DNA from: Streptomyces graminofaciens
Lineage (GTDB): Bacteria > Actinomycetota > Actinomycetes > Streptomycetales > Streptomycetaceae
Length of the DNA: 64,000 nucleotides
Reading direction: 5' to 3'
Assembly (NCBI RefSeq): GCF_030294945.1
Contig: NZ_AP018448.1
Location: 124,001-188,000, forward strand
Shown here in pieces: positions 1-7,770 of the stretch. The translations under genes and the position numbers were made by a program. Below the pieces are notes generated by a model. That model searched no databases. It was not told where the DNA came from and was given only the letters and a program-made list of their open reading frames with translations. Numbering within the stretch: the first letter of the stretch is position 1; each line of letters starts with the position of its first letter.

Positions 1-308
1 ATCCAGATGTGCTTGCCGGCCTTGGCCATCGCGACACCGATCTCCCTGTGCAGGAAGTTCGGCGCGGTGATGCTGACAGCCTGGACGCGGGGATCGGCGG
101 CCACCTCACGCCAGTCACGGGTGGTCGAGGCGAACCCGAACTGCGCGGCGGCCTCCTCGGCCCGGCCCGGCACCTCCTCGGCGACCGAGACCAGCTGCGG
201 CCGCAGGGGCAGCTGCGGGAAGTGGTGCGGGACCCTGGCGTACGCCTGCGTGTGCACCCGTCCCATCCAGCCGAACCCCACGACGGCGACGCCGAGCGTA
301 CTCACCAT
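1..308 (-). CDS. Gfo/Idh/MocA-family oxidoreductase, N-terminal part (runs off the window)
   Basis: Reading leftwards from the ATG at 308, the protein begins with a short beta strand and the dinucleotide-binding loop GFGWMGR (about residues 10-16), then a basic helix. Further on comes ITAPNFLHREIGVAMAKAGK, the family's conserved region ending in a Lys of the catalytic E/K-P neighbourhood. These are hallmarks of NAD(P)-dependent sugar or inositol dehydrogenases of the Gfo/Idh/MocA family. Only about 102 residues are inside the window, so the substrate cannot be inferred. It is transcribed divergently from the LacI-type gene at 417, with shared operators between, so it is probably the first gene of a sugar-catabolic operon controlled by that regulator. 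Confidence 0.85.
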   Translation of the reverse strand, partial: MVSTLGVAVVGFGWMGRVHTQAYARVPHHFPQLPLRPQLVSVAEEVPGRAEEAAAQFGFASTTRDWREVAADPRVQAVSITAPNFLHREIGVAMAKAGKHIW

Positions 309-321
309 GACTGCCCCTCTT

Positions 322-333
322 TGGACCGGTCCA
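322..333. promoter_or_regulatory. LacI-type operator, oxidoreductase side
   Basis: Perfect palindrome TGGACCGGTCCA lies 14 bp upstream of the oxidoreductase start. A near-identical copy with one change sits at 402-413 next to the regulator gene. The symmetric CG-centred form is typical of LacI-family operators, so it is the likely binding site of the regulator encoded at 417-1427. Confidence 0.65.
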
Positions 334-370
334 TTCTTGCTGGGCTCACAGTGAAGCCCGTTCCTCCACG

Positions 371-386
371 TGTCAACCCTTTGACA
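371..386. promoter_or_regulatory. Face-to-face TTGACA elements (candidate divergent -35 boxes)
   Basis: TGTCAA and TTGACA form an inverted repeat with a 4-bp gap, giving a consensus -35 hexamer in each direction between the divergent oxidoreductase and LacI genes. No good -10 hexamer was found at 17 bp on either side, so this is suggestive only. The two operator palindromes flank it at 322-333 and 402-413, which would allow repression of both promoters. Confidence 0.35.
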
Positions 387-401
387 GGAAGCGCAAGCAC
401 A

Positions 402-413
402 TGGAACGGTCCA
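402..413. promoter_or_regulatory. LacI-type operator, regulator side
   Basis: TGGAACGGTCCA, differing at one base from the perfect palindrome at 322-333, ends 3 bp before the ATG of the LacI-type gene. This position would block its own translation start or transcription, consistent with autoregulation. Confidence 0.6.
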
Positions 414-416
414 CCT

Positions 417-1427
417 ATGAGACCTCCGACCATCCGCGACGTCGCCGAACGGGCCGGCGTGTCGAAATCACTGGTCTCCCTCGTGCTGCGCGGATCCGAC
501 CAGGTGCGCCCGGAGAGACGGCAGGCCGTGCTGGCCGCCGTGGAGGAGCTCGGCTACCGGACGAACGCCGCCGCTCGCAGTCTCAGCGAGCGGCGCACCC
601 GCACGGTCGGCGTGCTGCTGAACGACATGCGCAACCCCTGGTTCGTGGAACTGCTGGACGGCCTCAACTCCCGCCTCCATGACGGCGGCCTGCGGATGCT
701 GCTGGCCGACGGCCACCTCAACCGGCGCCTCGGCGAGGACCTCACCCGCACCTTCACCGAGCTACGGGTCGACGGTCTGATCGCCGTCGGCACCCTGCCG
801 CCCTCCGAGGCGTTGCGCACCGCGGCGGCGCAGATCCCCACCGTCGTCGCAGGCGCGCGGGAGCCCGTGCTCCCTGTGGTGGACATCGTCGCCAACGACG
901 ACGAGCACGGCGCCCGCCTGGCCACCGAGCACCTCATCGGACTCGGCCATCGGCGCATCGCCCACATCGCCGGGCAGGGCGTCGTCGGCGACCTTCGCCG
1001 GCGCAGCTTCGAGGCGGTCATGCGCGAGCACGGGCTGGACGACACGGCGATCGTGGAGCAGGGCGACCTGACCGAGGAGGGCGGCTACCGGGCCACGGTC
1101 CGCCTCCTCAGCGCCCCCGAACGGCCCACCGCCCTGTTCGCCTTCAACGACATCGCGTGCGTGGGCGCCCTGTCGGCGGCCGAGGAAATCGGCCTCGACG
1201 TGCCGCGCGACCTCTCCCTGGTGGGCTACGACAACACCTATCTGTCCCGCCTGCGACACCTCTGGCTCACCACGGTCGACAACGCCAGCCATGACGTCGG
1301 CCGCCGCGCCGCCCAGCATCTCATCGACCGGATCGCGGACCCGGCCCGTCCGGGTACGACCGTCCTCGCCGCGCCGACACTCGAAGTGCGTGGCACCACC
1401 GCGCCGCCGAAGGACGACACGCCCTGA
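417..1427 (+). CDS. LacI-family transcriptional regulator
   Basis: 336 aa, the usual family size. An N-terminal helix-turn-helix (about residues 4-24, TIRDVAERAGVSKSLVSLVL) is followed by the hinge region NAAARSLSERRTRTVGVLL and a periplasmic-binding-protein-like sugar-sensing domain with typical blocks such as DIVANDDEHGARLATEHL and FNDIACVGAL. The ATG at 417 is chosen because it places the HTH at the very N-terminus; the frame stays open upstream but that stretch overlaps the divergent oxidoreductase. Likely represses the divergent oxidoreductase and itself through the palindromes at 322 and 402. The inducer is unknown. Confidence 0.93.
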   Translation: MRPPTIRDVAERAGVSKSLVSLVLRGSDQVRPERRQAVLAAVEELGYRTNAAARSLSERRTRTVGVLLNDMRNPWFVELLDGLNSRLHDGGLRMLLADGHLNRRLGEDLTRTFTELRVDGLIAVGTLPPSEALRTAAAQIPTVVAGAREPVLPVVDIVANDDEHGARLATEHLIGLGHRRIAHIAGQGVVGDLRRRSFEAVMREHGLDDTAIVEQGDLTEEGGYRATVRLLSAPERPTALFAFNDIACVGALSAAEEIGLDVPRDLSLVGYDNTYLSRLRHLWLTTVDNASHDVGRRAAQHLIDRIADPARPGTTVLAAPTLEVRGTTAPPKDDTP

Positions 1428-1440
1428 CGGGGATGCGGGA

Positions 1441-1463
1441 ACGGGCGGTGGACCACCGCCCGT
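1441..1463 (+). terminator. Hairpin terminator after the LacI-type gene
   Basis: ACGGGCGGTGG (1441-1451) pairs perfectly with CCACCGCCCGT (1453-1463), 13 bp after the stop codon. There is no U-tract, as is common for Streptomyces terminators. The stretch from here to 1718 holds no credible gene. Confidence 0.55.
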
Positions 1464-1718
1464 CCGGCCCCGGAGCGAACTGGACGCCCTCGCCGAGCAG
1501 CCGTCGAAGCAGCTTCGTGAAATCCGGGCCGAGTGGGACGAACCGGGGATCGCAGAGCGGTGTTGAACCACCTAGCCGGATCGTCGTCCCGGACCTACGG
1601 TCATCGGCTTGGTTGCCGGCTGGCGGCGATGGGCTTCAGTTGACCGTGAACCGGGCACACCGTCGCGGCCACGGGCCGAGAGCGCCAGCCCGTCCCCGCC
1701 GTGATCGCGCGGCACGGG

Positions 1719-3533
1719 TCAGGGCACCAGCGGATTGTCCCGGGTGAGTTCGATGGTGTGCATCTGGCGGCGCAGCTGCGCGGGCAGGGAGGGCAGGTCG
1801 TTGTCGACGATGATGACCTGGTGTGGGCGGGTGTGCGGCGTGCCGTTGCGGGCGCCCGTGATGTGGTCGAGGAAGTGCGTGTACAGCCGTGCGATCAGCT
1901 GCTGGTCCTCGGTGCCGTATCCGACGTTCTTGCGCGGCGAATCGATGATCAGCAGGGACGGCAGATCGGTGGCTCCGGTGACGAGCGCGTGGCTGAGGAA
2001 TGTCATCCGGTAGGCCACGTTGATCGCGGTGCGGACGCCGTGGCCGACCTTGGTGAGTTTGCCTGCCCTGACCTTCGGCAGGAGCGAGTGGTGATCGATG
2101 CGTGCACCGGGTTCGCCGGGCAGCGACAGACCGCCGATGATGTGTGCGAACTGCTCCTCGATCTCGGCCAGGGTGGTCTGGCGTCCGGATAGGAGGTTCT
2201 TGCGGGTCCTGATGTCCTCGCGCACCCCGCGCAGTTCTTCTTCTGCCGCGCGCAGCGCCCGCTGCAGTTCGAGCAGCCGCCGGTGCGGGTCGAGTTGCCG
2301 CTCAAGCATGCCGGTCCGGGTGCGGGCACCGGCGTGGGCGGCTGAGAGCTGTTCGATCTGCCCGGCCAGGGGCCCGGTCTCCAGGCGGGTCCGCTCCTCC
2401 AGCTCCGCCCGCGCCTGAGCGAGAGCCTCCCCGGTCTCACCGCTCTCCTTGGACGCCTCGACGGCCCGCTGCTGCGCCGCGCCCAGCGCGGCTTCGGCTG
2501 CCTGCACGGCCTCGTCCCACGCGCCGGGATCCAGGTCGCACAGGCACAGGCCGCAGGCTCCCTCGGGAACGATCCGGCCGGCCAGAGGCTGCGAGCAGGA
2601 GGGACAGCGCAGCACCGGGTCGGTGCCCGGCTGCTGCTGGGCACGCTGAACGGCCCGCTGGGCCAAGGAGAGCGCCGCCTGGGCTGCTTTCTCCTCTTCC
2701 CGGGCCCTGGAGTGCGTTCCCTCCAGGGCGGCGACGCGCTGGCGCAGCGGATCGGCGAAGGTGGTCGCGGCCCGCATGCGGCCCTTGAGTTCCTCCAGGG
2801 CCGTCAGCGTCTCGCGTTCTTCGCTCCGGGAGCGGGTCAGCTCCTCCTCCAGTTCCGCCGCGCTCCCGGTCAGGAATTCGCTGATCGTCTCGGTGCGGCG
2901 TTTGAACTGGCTGACGGTCTGGCTCAGGTCGTCTCGGCGGGCGGCCAGCACCCGCATCTCCGCGTCGATGAGTCCGAGCACGAGCTCGACGACCGTCTTG
3001 TAGGACTGCGCGGTGTTGGCCTGTCCGCGGACTGCCTCCGTGCCGTCGACCATGTCCTGGGAGAGGTGGTTCAAGGCGTAGAGCTGGGCGAAGGTGAGGC
3101 GTGCGCCGTTGCCGAGCAGTGCGATGGCGGTGGGCGGGGCAAACAGCTCGGACAGGCCCAGCAGGTCCAGCAGCACCTCGCCCACGACGCGTCGGCCGCT
3201 GTCCGGCTGCGCAGTGGCGTCGAGCAGTTCTTCGACCTTTCCGTCGTAGGGGCTGATCAGTTCGACGGTCCCGGTGTCGGCGACCGTGGAGCGCCGCAGG
3301 GCGATGTCCATGCCCTCGATCCGCAGGTGCACCGTGACGGACGTCAGCCGCTCGGAGGGCACCTGCCGCCAGTCCACCGGAAGGCCCAGCGGGTATCTGA
3401 TGCAGTCGACCAGCGTGGTCTTGCCTGTGTCGATGGGGCCGTAGATACACACCACCGGATGGGCGAAGTCGAGGGTGCGTACCCCTCCGGTGGAGTTGAT
3501 GACCACCTGCTTGACGAACAGATCCCGCGACAT
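1719..3533 (-). CDS. SMC/Rad50-like AAA ATPase with zinc-hook motif
   Basis: 604 aa. Walker A GPIDTGKTT lies near residues 32-40, then a head domain and long charged coiled coil. Near residue 309 the coil is interrupted by CPSC and about 14 residues later by CGLCLC, a four-cysteine arrangement like a Rad50 zinc hook or zinc ribbon. A second coil follows, then Walker B SLLIIDSPRKN near residue 525 and a final IIVDND segment. The ATG at 3533 is chosen because GGAAGGAAG precedes it. Small SMC-like ATPases of this kind are common in bacterial defence modules, where they sense DNA or drive a nuclease. The next gene upstream on the same strand encodes UvrD-like sequence, so the two may have formed one system. 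No TOPRIM nuclease domain is visible, so it does not look like GajA of Gabija. Confidence 0.8.
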   Translation of the reverse strand: MSRDLFVKQVVINSTGGVRTLDFAHPVVCIYGPIDTGKTTLVDCIRYPLGLPVDWRQVPSERLTSVTVHLRIEGMDIALRRSTVADTGTVELISPYDGKVEELLDATAQPDSGRRVVGEVLLDLLGLSELFAPPTAIALLGNGARLTFAQLYALNHLSQDMVDGTEAVRGQANTAQSYKTVVELVLGLIDAEMRVLAARRDDLSQTVSQFKRRTETISEFLTGSAAELEEELTRSRSEERETLTALEELKGRMRAATTFADPLRQRVAALEGTHSRAREEEKAAQAALSLAQRAVQRAQQQPGTDPVLRCPSCSQPLAGRIVPEGACGLCLCDLDPGAWDEAVQAAEAALGAAQQRAVEASKESGETGEALAQARAELEERTRLETGPLAGQIEQLSAAHAGARTRTGMLERQLDPHRRLLELQRALRAAEEELRGVREDIRTRKNLLSGRQTTLAEIEEQFAHIIGGLSLPGEPGARIDHHSLLPKVRAGKLTKVGHGVRTAINVAYRMTFLSHALVTGATDLPSLLIIDSPRKNVGYGTEDQQLIARLYTHFLDHITGARNGTPHTRPHQVIIVDNDLPSLPAQLRRQMHTIELTRDNPLVP

Positions 3534-3704
3534 GGGCTTCCTTCCGCAGTTCACCGACACCGGGACAACGGGGAGGCCTGCTGAAGGAATCGAGGACGAT
3601 GGCCGGATCGCCGGAAGGAGTGAGGGCCGCCGGCTCCGGGTCACCGCATGTTCGCCCCGCCGGTCGGCCGGGCCGCGGCTCGGCCGCGGACGTGCTCTTC
3701 CTGC

Positions 3705-5273
3705 TCACCGCATGCCCGCGCGGTCCATCGCGCGTGCTCCGCCGTGACGGGCAAGGGGATTGCCGTCGGGATGGTCCCGGATCCAGGACAGGCCGCCGAT
3801 GTCGAGGCGTTGACGGGTGCGGGTGACGGCCACGTAGGCGAGGCGGGCCTCGGCGTCGTCGATGGGGCCGGGCAGAGCGCGGCCTGTGTCGTCTTGTGCC
3901 GGACTGTCCTGAGGCGGGCTGAAATCGTCGGCGATCTTGACGCGTGGCCATTCGCGGCCCTTGGCCTTGTGGGCGGTGGAGACGATCACGTCGGCATGCT
4001 CTTCGGGGGCGAAGCGGGCCACCGCGGTGAGGACGGCGTCGGTGCCGTGGGTGTCAACGAGATGGACGAACGGCTGCAGGTCGCGGCCGGCCGGGTCGTG
4101 AGCGGCGTAGTCCTGCAGTTCTCCCCAGGAGGGGAACAGGATCAGTTCGGGGTGGGTGGTGCGGCGGCCTTCCTTCAGGTCGCGGGCGGCCACGGCCAGG
4201 GCACGCAGGCTTTCGCCTCCTCCGGCCAGTCCGACGCGCTGTCCACCGGCCATCAGGTCCATGGCCTGGACCATGGCGCCGGCGTTGGTGCGGCACAGCA
4301 CGGCGTCGGGCCGAAGGACAGGGCCGAGTTCGGTGGGGACGGCGGTGGTGCCGGTGAGGCGGAGCGGGGCATCGGCGATGGCCAGCCACCGGTTGGCTTC
4401 TTCGGCGAGGAGCGGTCCGAAGCGGAAGGACCGGGACAGGGCGAGCTGGGTGCCGTCGAATCCGGTCATGATGTCTTTGGCGCCGCGCCACTGGTAGATG
4501 GCCTGGGCGGAGTCGCCGACCATCACCAACTGGGCATGCTCGCGCTGACCCAGGAAGACCTGTTCGACGACGGGGTTGGTGTCCTGGGCCTCGTCCAGCA
4601 GCAGGAAGTCGGCGTCGATCTTCGGTCTCGTGAGAGCCCAGATCTTGAGGTAGTGGTCGTGGTCGAAGCGGACCGCACCGTCGTCCGGGTGCAAGGCCAG
4701 CTCGATCACTTCGGTGGTGAAGGTCTCCGGCGCCCGTTCCGCCAGCGCGGTCAGCCGACGCAGCGCACCGTCGCAGGCCGCCTTGTCCCGTTCCGTACCG
4801 GGCTCCTGGTCCAGGACGCCGATATCGTCCAGCGCACCGGCCATCGCTGTGTCCGATGACGCCTGCGTACCCCGGCGGTGCTCGGCGCGCTGCTCCCACG
4901 CGTGGTGCCGTCGTGCGGTTTCGGCTCGCTCGGTTTCCTCTGCTCTGACCGCGGCTTCCCTGCGTTCGTCCATGACCGTGGCGAGGTTCGGCACATCGCC
5001 CGTGGGACGGCGGTGAACGCACCCCACGCAGTGCTGTTCGTAGAACTCGCCGGCAATCCAGTCCAGGTTCCCGCTGGCACTACCGTGCGCTACGAGGCAG
5101 CCCACCTGCCGCATGTTGATCGGCAGGCCGGTGGCCGCCTCGGCTATTCCCTGGCCACCGCACTCGGTGAACGTCATGTTCAGACAGTGGCGGCGGGCCA
5201 TCTCCACGGTGACGGCGTTCCTGCGGCCGGTCCTGACCGCATCCTCGAAGATTCGCTCTGTCTGACTGTCCAC
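3705..5273 (-). CDS. Chimeric UvrD-like helicase ORF lacking Walker A (possible gene fusion or pseudogene)
   Basis: 522 aa from a GTG. From about residue 203 the protein is a clear superfamily 1 helicase: LLLDEAQDTNP (motif II, near 227), GDSAQAIYQWRGA (motif III), VSTAHKAKGREW (motif V) and RLAYVAVTRTRQRL (motif VI). The whole N-terminal part with motif I (GxGKT) is missing. In its place are about 200 residues with a cysteine cluster (Cys 30, 38, 59, 82, 85) and an alpha-helical tail, which I do not recognise as helicase. The change occurs abruptly around AVRFDHDHYLK, near nucleotide 4670. I infer an in-frame deletion fusing two adjacent genes. ATP hydrolysis is unlikely without motif I. It precedes the SMC-like gene on the same strand with a 171-bp gap. 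Confidence 0.7.
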   Translation of the reverse strand: MDSQTERIFEDAVRTGRRNAVTVEMARRHCLNMTFTECGGQGIAEAATGLPINMRQVGCLVAHGSASGNLDWIAGEFYEQHCVGCVHRRPTGDVPNLATVMDERREAAVRAEETERAETARRHHAWEQRAEHRRGTQASSDTAMAGALDDIGVLDQEPGTERDKAACDGALRRLTALAERAPETFTTEVIELALHPDDGAVRFDHDHYLKIWALTRPKIDADFLLLDEAQDTNPVVEQVFLGQREHAQLVMVGDSAQAIYQWRGAKDIMTGFDGTQLALSRSFRFGPLLAEEANRWLAIADAPLRLTGTTAVPTELGPVLRPDAVLCRTNAGAMVQAMDLMAGGQRVGLAGGGESLRALAVAARDLKEGRRTTHPELILFPSWGELQDYAAHDPAGRDLQPFVHLVDTHGTDAVLTAVARFAPEEHADVIVSTAHKAKGREWPRVKIADDFSPPQDSPAQDDTGRALPGPIDDAEARLAYVAVTRTRQRLDIGGLSWIRDHPDGNPLARHGGARAMDRAGMR

Positions 5274-6141
5274 CCCATCACTGTCTCAGGCACCACTGAC
5301 AACGCCGACCGCCGTTCATTCCGCCCTTGTGCGCTTCGTGCTGTCTGCCCGCACCGCCTTCGCTTTTCAGGTCATCCCACGGGCGGTACTGCGCCGCACC
5401 GTCACGGGGCCGACGCAGTCCGCGTCGGCCATCGGCCCGGTGATGATCACGACGTCTCCGGTGGCGGCAACATCGCGCTGCAATGTGGGCTCCGACGACT
5501 GGGAGCCGTCGCAGAAGCGGCTCGTGTCCGGGAACCAGGTCATCAATGCCTCATCGGGCAGCCGCAGCTCGGGGTGCGCCGGGGCACGGGAGTGAAGAGT
5601 GGACGTCGTGGTGAGCTGCAGTCCGCCTGCGCGTCGCACCGGGTCTCGACAGCATCGGGTATCGGTATCTCGGCCTGGTCCTGAGCATCGCGGACCTGCA
5701 GGGTGTGGGGCTGCAGGACGAAGATCGCCATCAACGAAGTGCCCGCCCACCGCCTGCGGTTGCCTCTCGCCGATGCCCGGGAGGCGCGGCGGCAGCGGGG
5801 ATGTGGTGGTAACTCATCGCGTCTCTTCCTGTCCTCTTGCCCGCTCGGGATGCGCGGCGGCCAGGGGTCACTGGTGTTCACACCCCGGCGGTGGGAAAGT
5901 CACGAACCCGCCGTGCGGCGGCAGATCTTCCGGTAGGAGGAGCGAGCAGGCCCGGCTATCGTCAGCCTTGACGTCACGGGCGCCTCCACCGACTCGAACT
6001 CGCCAGCGCTGTAGGCCTTCTGGAGGAACTACGCCAAGGGCACCATGGAGTAGCGGCACGGGCAAGGTGGTGGCCGCCTCCTGTATCCCGTACGCCTCTT
6101 ACAGTCGCCCCCGAGGGGGTGGGCGCGATAGAAACCGGGGC
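5274..6141. other. Gene-poor stretch with a possible minus-strand remnant
   Basis: About 870 bp with no confident gene. On the minus strand between 5731 and 5367 there is protein-like sequence ending in GDVVIITGPMADADCVGPVT and a stop at 5367. The codons in this part are GC3-rich, but it would need a frameshift to join an upstream start (ATG at 5731); the shortest intact reading is 58 aa from the ATG at 5543. I do not recognise it. It may be the remnant of a neighbour lost in the event that produced the chimeric helicase ORF. Confidence 0.25.
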
Positions 6142-6978
6142 ATGGGGTTGAAGAAGGTGTGGTCGGCCGTGATGGCTGTGCTGGGCGTGGCCGGGCTGGC
6201 GGGGGTGCTGGCCCTGATGTTCACTCCGCTGAGCTGGCGCCTGGCACGCTGGCTGGCCGGGCAGGACTGGCCGTTGATGGACGCCGCGGCCCGGTCTGCG
6301 GCGGTGGGGCAGTTCCGGCTGGCCGTGGTGCAGGCCGTTGCGGGCGTCGGTGCCGGCATCGCCCTGATCTATACCGCCCGGTCCTACCGGCTGAGCCGTC
6401 GCGGGCAGGTGACGGACCGTTTCACGAAGGCGCTGGAGCGGCTGAGTTCGGATGAGCCGTATGTGTGCATCGGGGGTGTTCTGGCGCTGGAACAGATCGT
6501 CCAGGATGCCCCTGACCAGGGAAGGCATGCCGCGCGGGTGCTGAATGCGTTCGTGCGCCGCCATACGCAGCCTGCCGGTGCGGCGGGCGGTCTGGCGTCC
6601 GTACAGCTTCCGGGGGAACCCGACGAGATGGTTCAGGAGGCGCTGCGGGCGCTCACCGCACCTGGTTCACGGCGTCGAGGAGGTTCCTGGCCGCCGGTCG
6701 ATCTCGCGGGGCGTCATCTCGCGAAGGCCCGCCTGCCGGGAGCTGACCTGCGGAGGGCTCTTCTCAGGGGGACGACGCTCAAGGGCGCCGTTCTGTGTCG
6801 GGCGCGACTCGACGGTGCGGACCTGGCGGATGCCGATCTGGTGCGAGCGGACCTGTCCGACGCGCGGGGGCTGACGGTCGAGCAGGTTCTTGCGGCCCGC
6901 GGTCTACACGACTGTGTGCTGCCGGAGCCCGTGCGCAGTGATCCCCGGGTCGTGGAGCGTGTCAGCCGGGGTGAGTGA
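6142..6978 (+). CDS. Membrane-anchored pentapeptide-repeat protein
   Basis: 278 aa. Two hydrophobic segments near the N-terminus (about residues 5-25 and 52-75) anchor it in the membrane. A cytoplasmic middle domain (RFTKALERL...IGGVLALEQI) follows, and a C-terminal pentapeptide repeat block (about residues 190-245) with A(D/N)L-type repeats such as GADLADADLVRADLSDAR, forming a right-handed quadrilateral helix. The ATG at 6142 puts the first membrane segment at the N-terminus. Similar TM-pentapeptide proteins are widespread in Streptomyces and their function is mostly unknown. It converges on qatD with a 27-bp gap, so it could be an accessory of the defence locus, but nothing proves a functional link. 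Confidence 0.8.
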   Translation: MGLKKVWSAVMAVLGVAGLAGVLALMFTPLSWRLARWLAGQDWPLMDAAARSAAVGQFRLAVVQAVAGVGAGIALIYTARSYRLSRRGQVTDRFTKALERLSSDEPYVCIGGVLALEQIVQDAPDQGRHAARVLNAFVRRHTQPAGAAGGLASVQLPGEPDEMVQEALRALTAPGSRRRGGSWPPVDLAGRHLAKARLPGADLRRALLRGTTLKGAVLCRARLDGADLADADLVRADLSDARGLTVEQVLAARGLHDCVLPEPVRSDPRVVERVSRGE

Positions 6979-7005
6979 CGCCGGTGGCTTCCGCAGGGCT
7001 GCGTG

Positions 7006-7770
7006 TCAGGCTTCCAGAGCCCAGTCCGCGACGTGTTCGGGAAGCCTGTCCAGGACGTGTGTACGGGTGGTCAGTTCGCGCAGGTTCTGCCAGAAGCGTC
7101 GTCTGACCTGTTCTGGTGTCATGCCGCGGAGTTCGGCGAGCCGTTGTTCGAGCCGGTCGATGTGGCCGGGGCGTGATGCGCCGGTGGTACGTCGGCTGGC
7201 CGGGAAGTCGGTCTCCGGCAGCAGACGTGTCAGGGGCAGGGAGGTCAGGATGTCGTCGGGCATGGCGGCGTTGACAGAGAAGTAGGCGCCCAGGTCGATG
7301 GCGTGTCGCCGCTCGGTGGGGCTGCCGAGGAACCAGTGCAGGATCATTCCGGGGTGAGGCTGGTCGGTCAGCAGGTCGAGGAGGGGGCCAGTGCGTCCGG
7401 TGCTGTGCAGCGACAGCAGAACGGGCTGGTCGTGAGCGGCCTCAAGGATCTGGGCGAGTACGGTGCGTTGCCGCTCGAGGTTGCCTCGGCGGTCGAGGCC
7501 GACTTCCCCGATGAGGCAGCTGTGCCGCAGGGTGGCACGGAACTGCTGCAGGTCGAAGGCGTCGAGCGCTTCGGGTACGCCGGGGTGTACGCCGGATCCC
7601 CACATCAGGCGCGCGTCACGGCGTCGGCAGGCGCGGTGTGCTTCGGCCGGGGTGCGGGTGACGGCGAAGACGACGGCTCCGTGCAGGGCGTCGATCTGCG
7701 CGGGGGTCACATCGGGTGCGATGTGGGCGTGGCAGTCGAGCGGTGGCAGTTCGTCAGGGAAGGGGGACAT
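7006..7770 (-). CDS. qatD: QatD: TatD-family metal-dependent nuclease
   Basis: 254 aa. TatD-type TIM-barrel hydrolase: the metal-binding HxH is in DCHAHIAPD near residue 13, the bridging Glu in IGEVGLDRRG, further His residues in LLSLHSTGR and ILHWFLGS, and the last acidic ligand in LPETDFPAS. TatD enzymes are 3'-5' exonucleases or endonucleases; in Qat systems this is the likely effector or processing nuclease. It overlaps the end of qatC by 17 bp, indicating translational coupling as the last gene of a four-gene operon. Identification of the product is firm; assignment as QatD rests on the operon. Confidence 0.92.
   Translation of the reverse strand: MSPFPDELPPLDCHAHIAPDVTPAQIDALHGAVVFAVTRTPAEAHRACRRRDARLMWGSGVHPGVPEALDAFDLQQFRATLRHSCLIGEVGLDRRGNLERQRTVLAQILEAAHDQPVLLSLHSTGRTGPLLDLLTDQPHPGMILHWFLGSPTERRHAIDLGAYFSVNAAMPDDILTSLPLTRLLPETDFPASRRTTGASRPGHIDRLEQRLAELRGMTPEQVRRRFWQNLRELTTRTHVLDRLPEHVADWALEA

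Noticed and set aside
2437..3951. Long open frames opposite or beside the SMC-like and UvrD-like genes (also 3648-4859, 16398-17357, 17192-18415)
   Set aside because: They are antisense or out-of-frame shadows of GC3-rich genes, with Arg/Pro/Gly-rich products and no motifs.
1719..5273. Gabija (GajA-GajB)
   Set aside because: The ATPase has a zinc-hook coiled coil and no C-terminal TOPRIM, and the UvrD part is chimeric.
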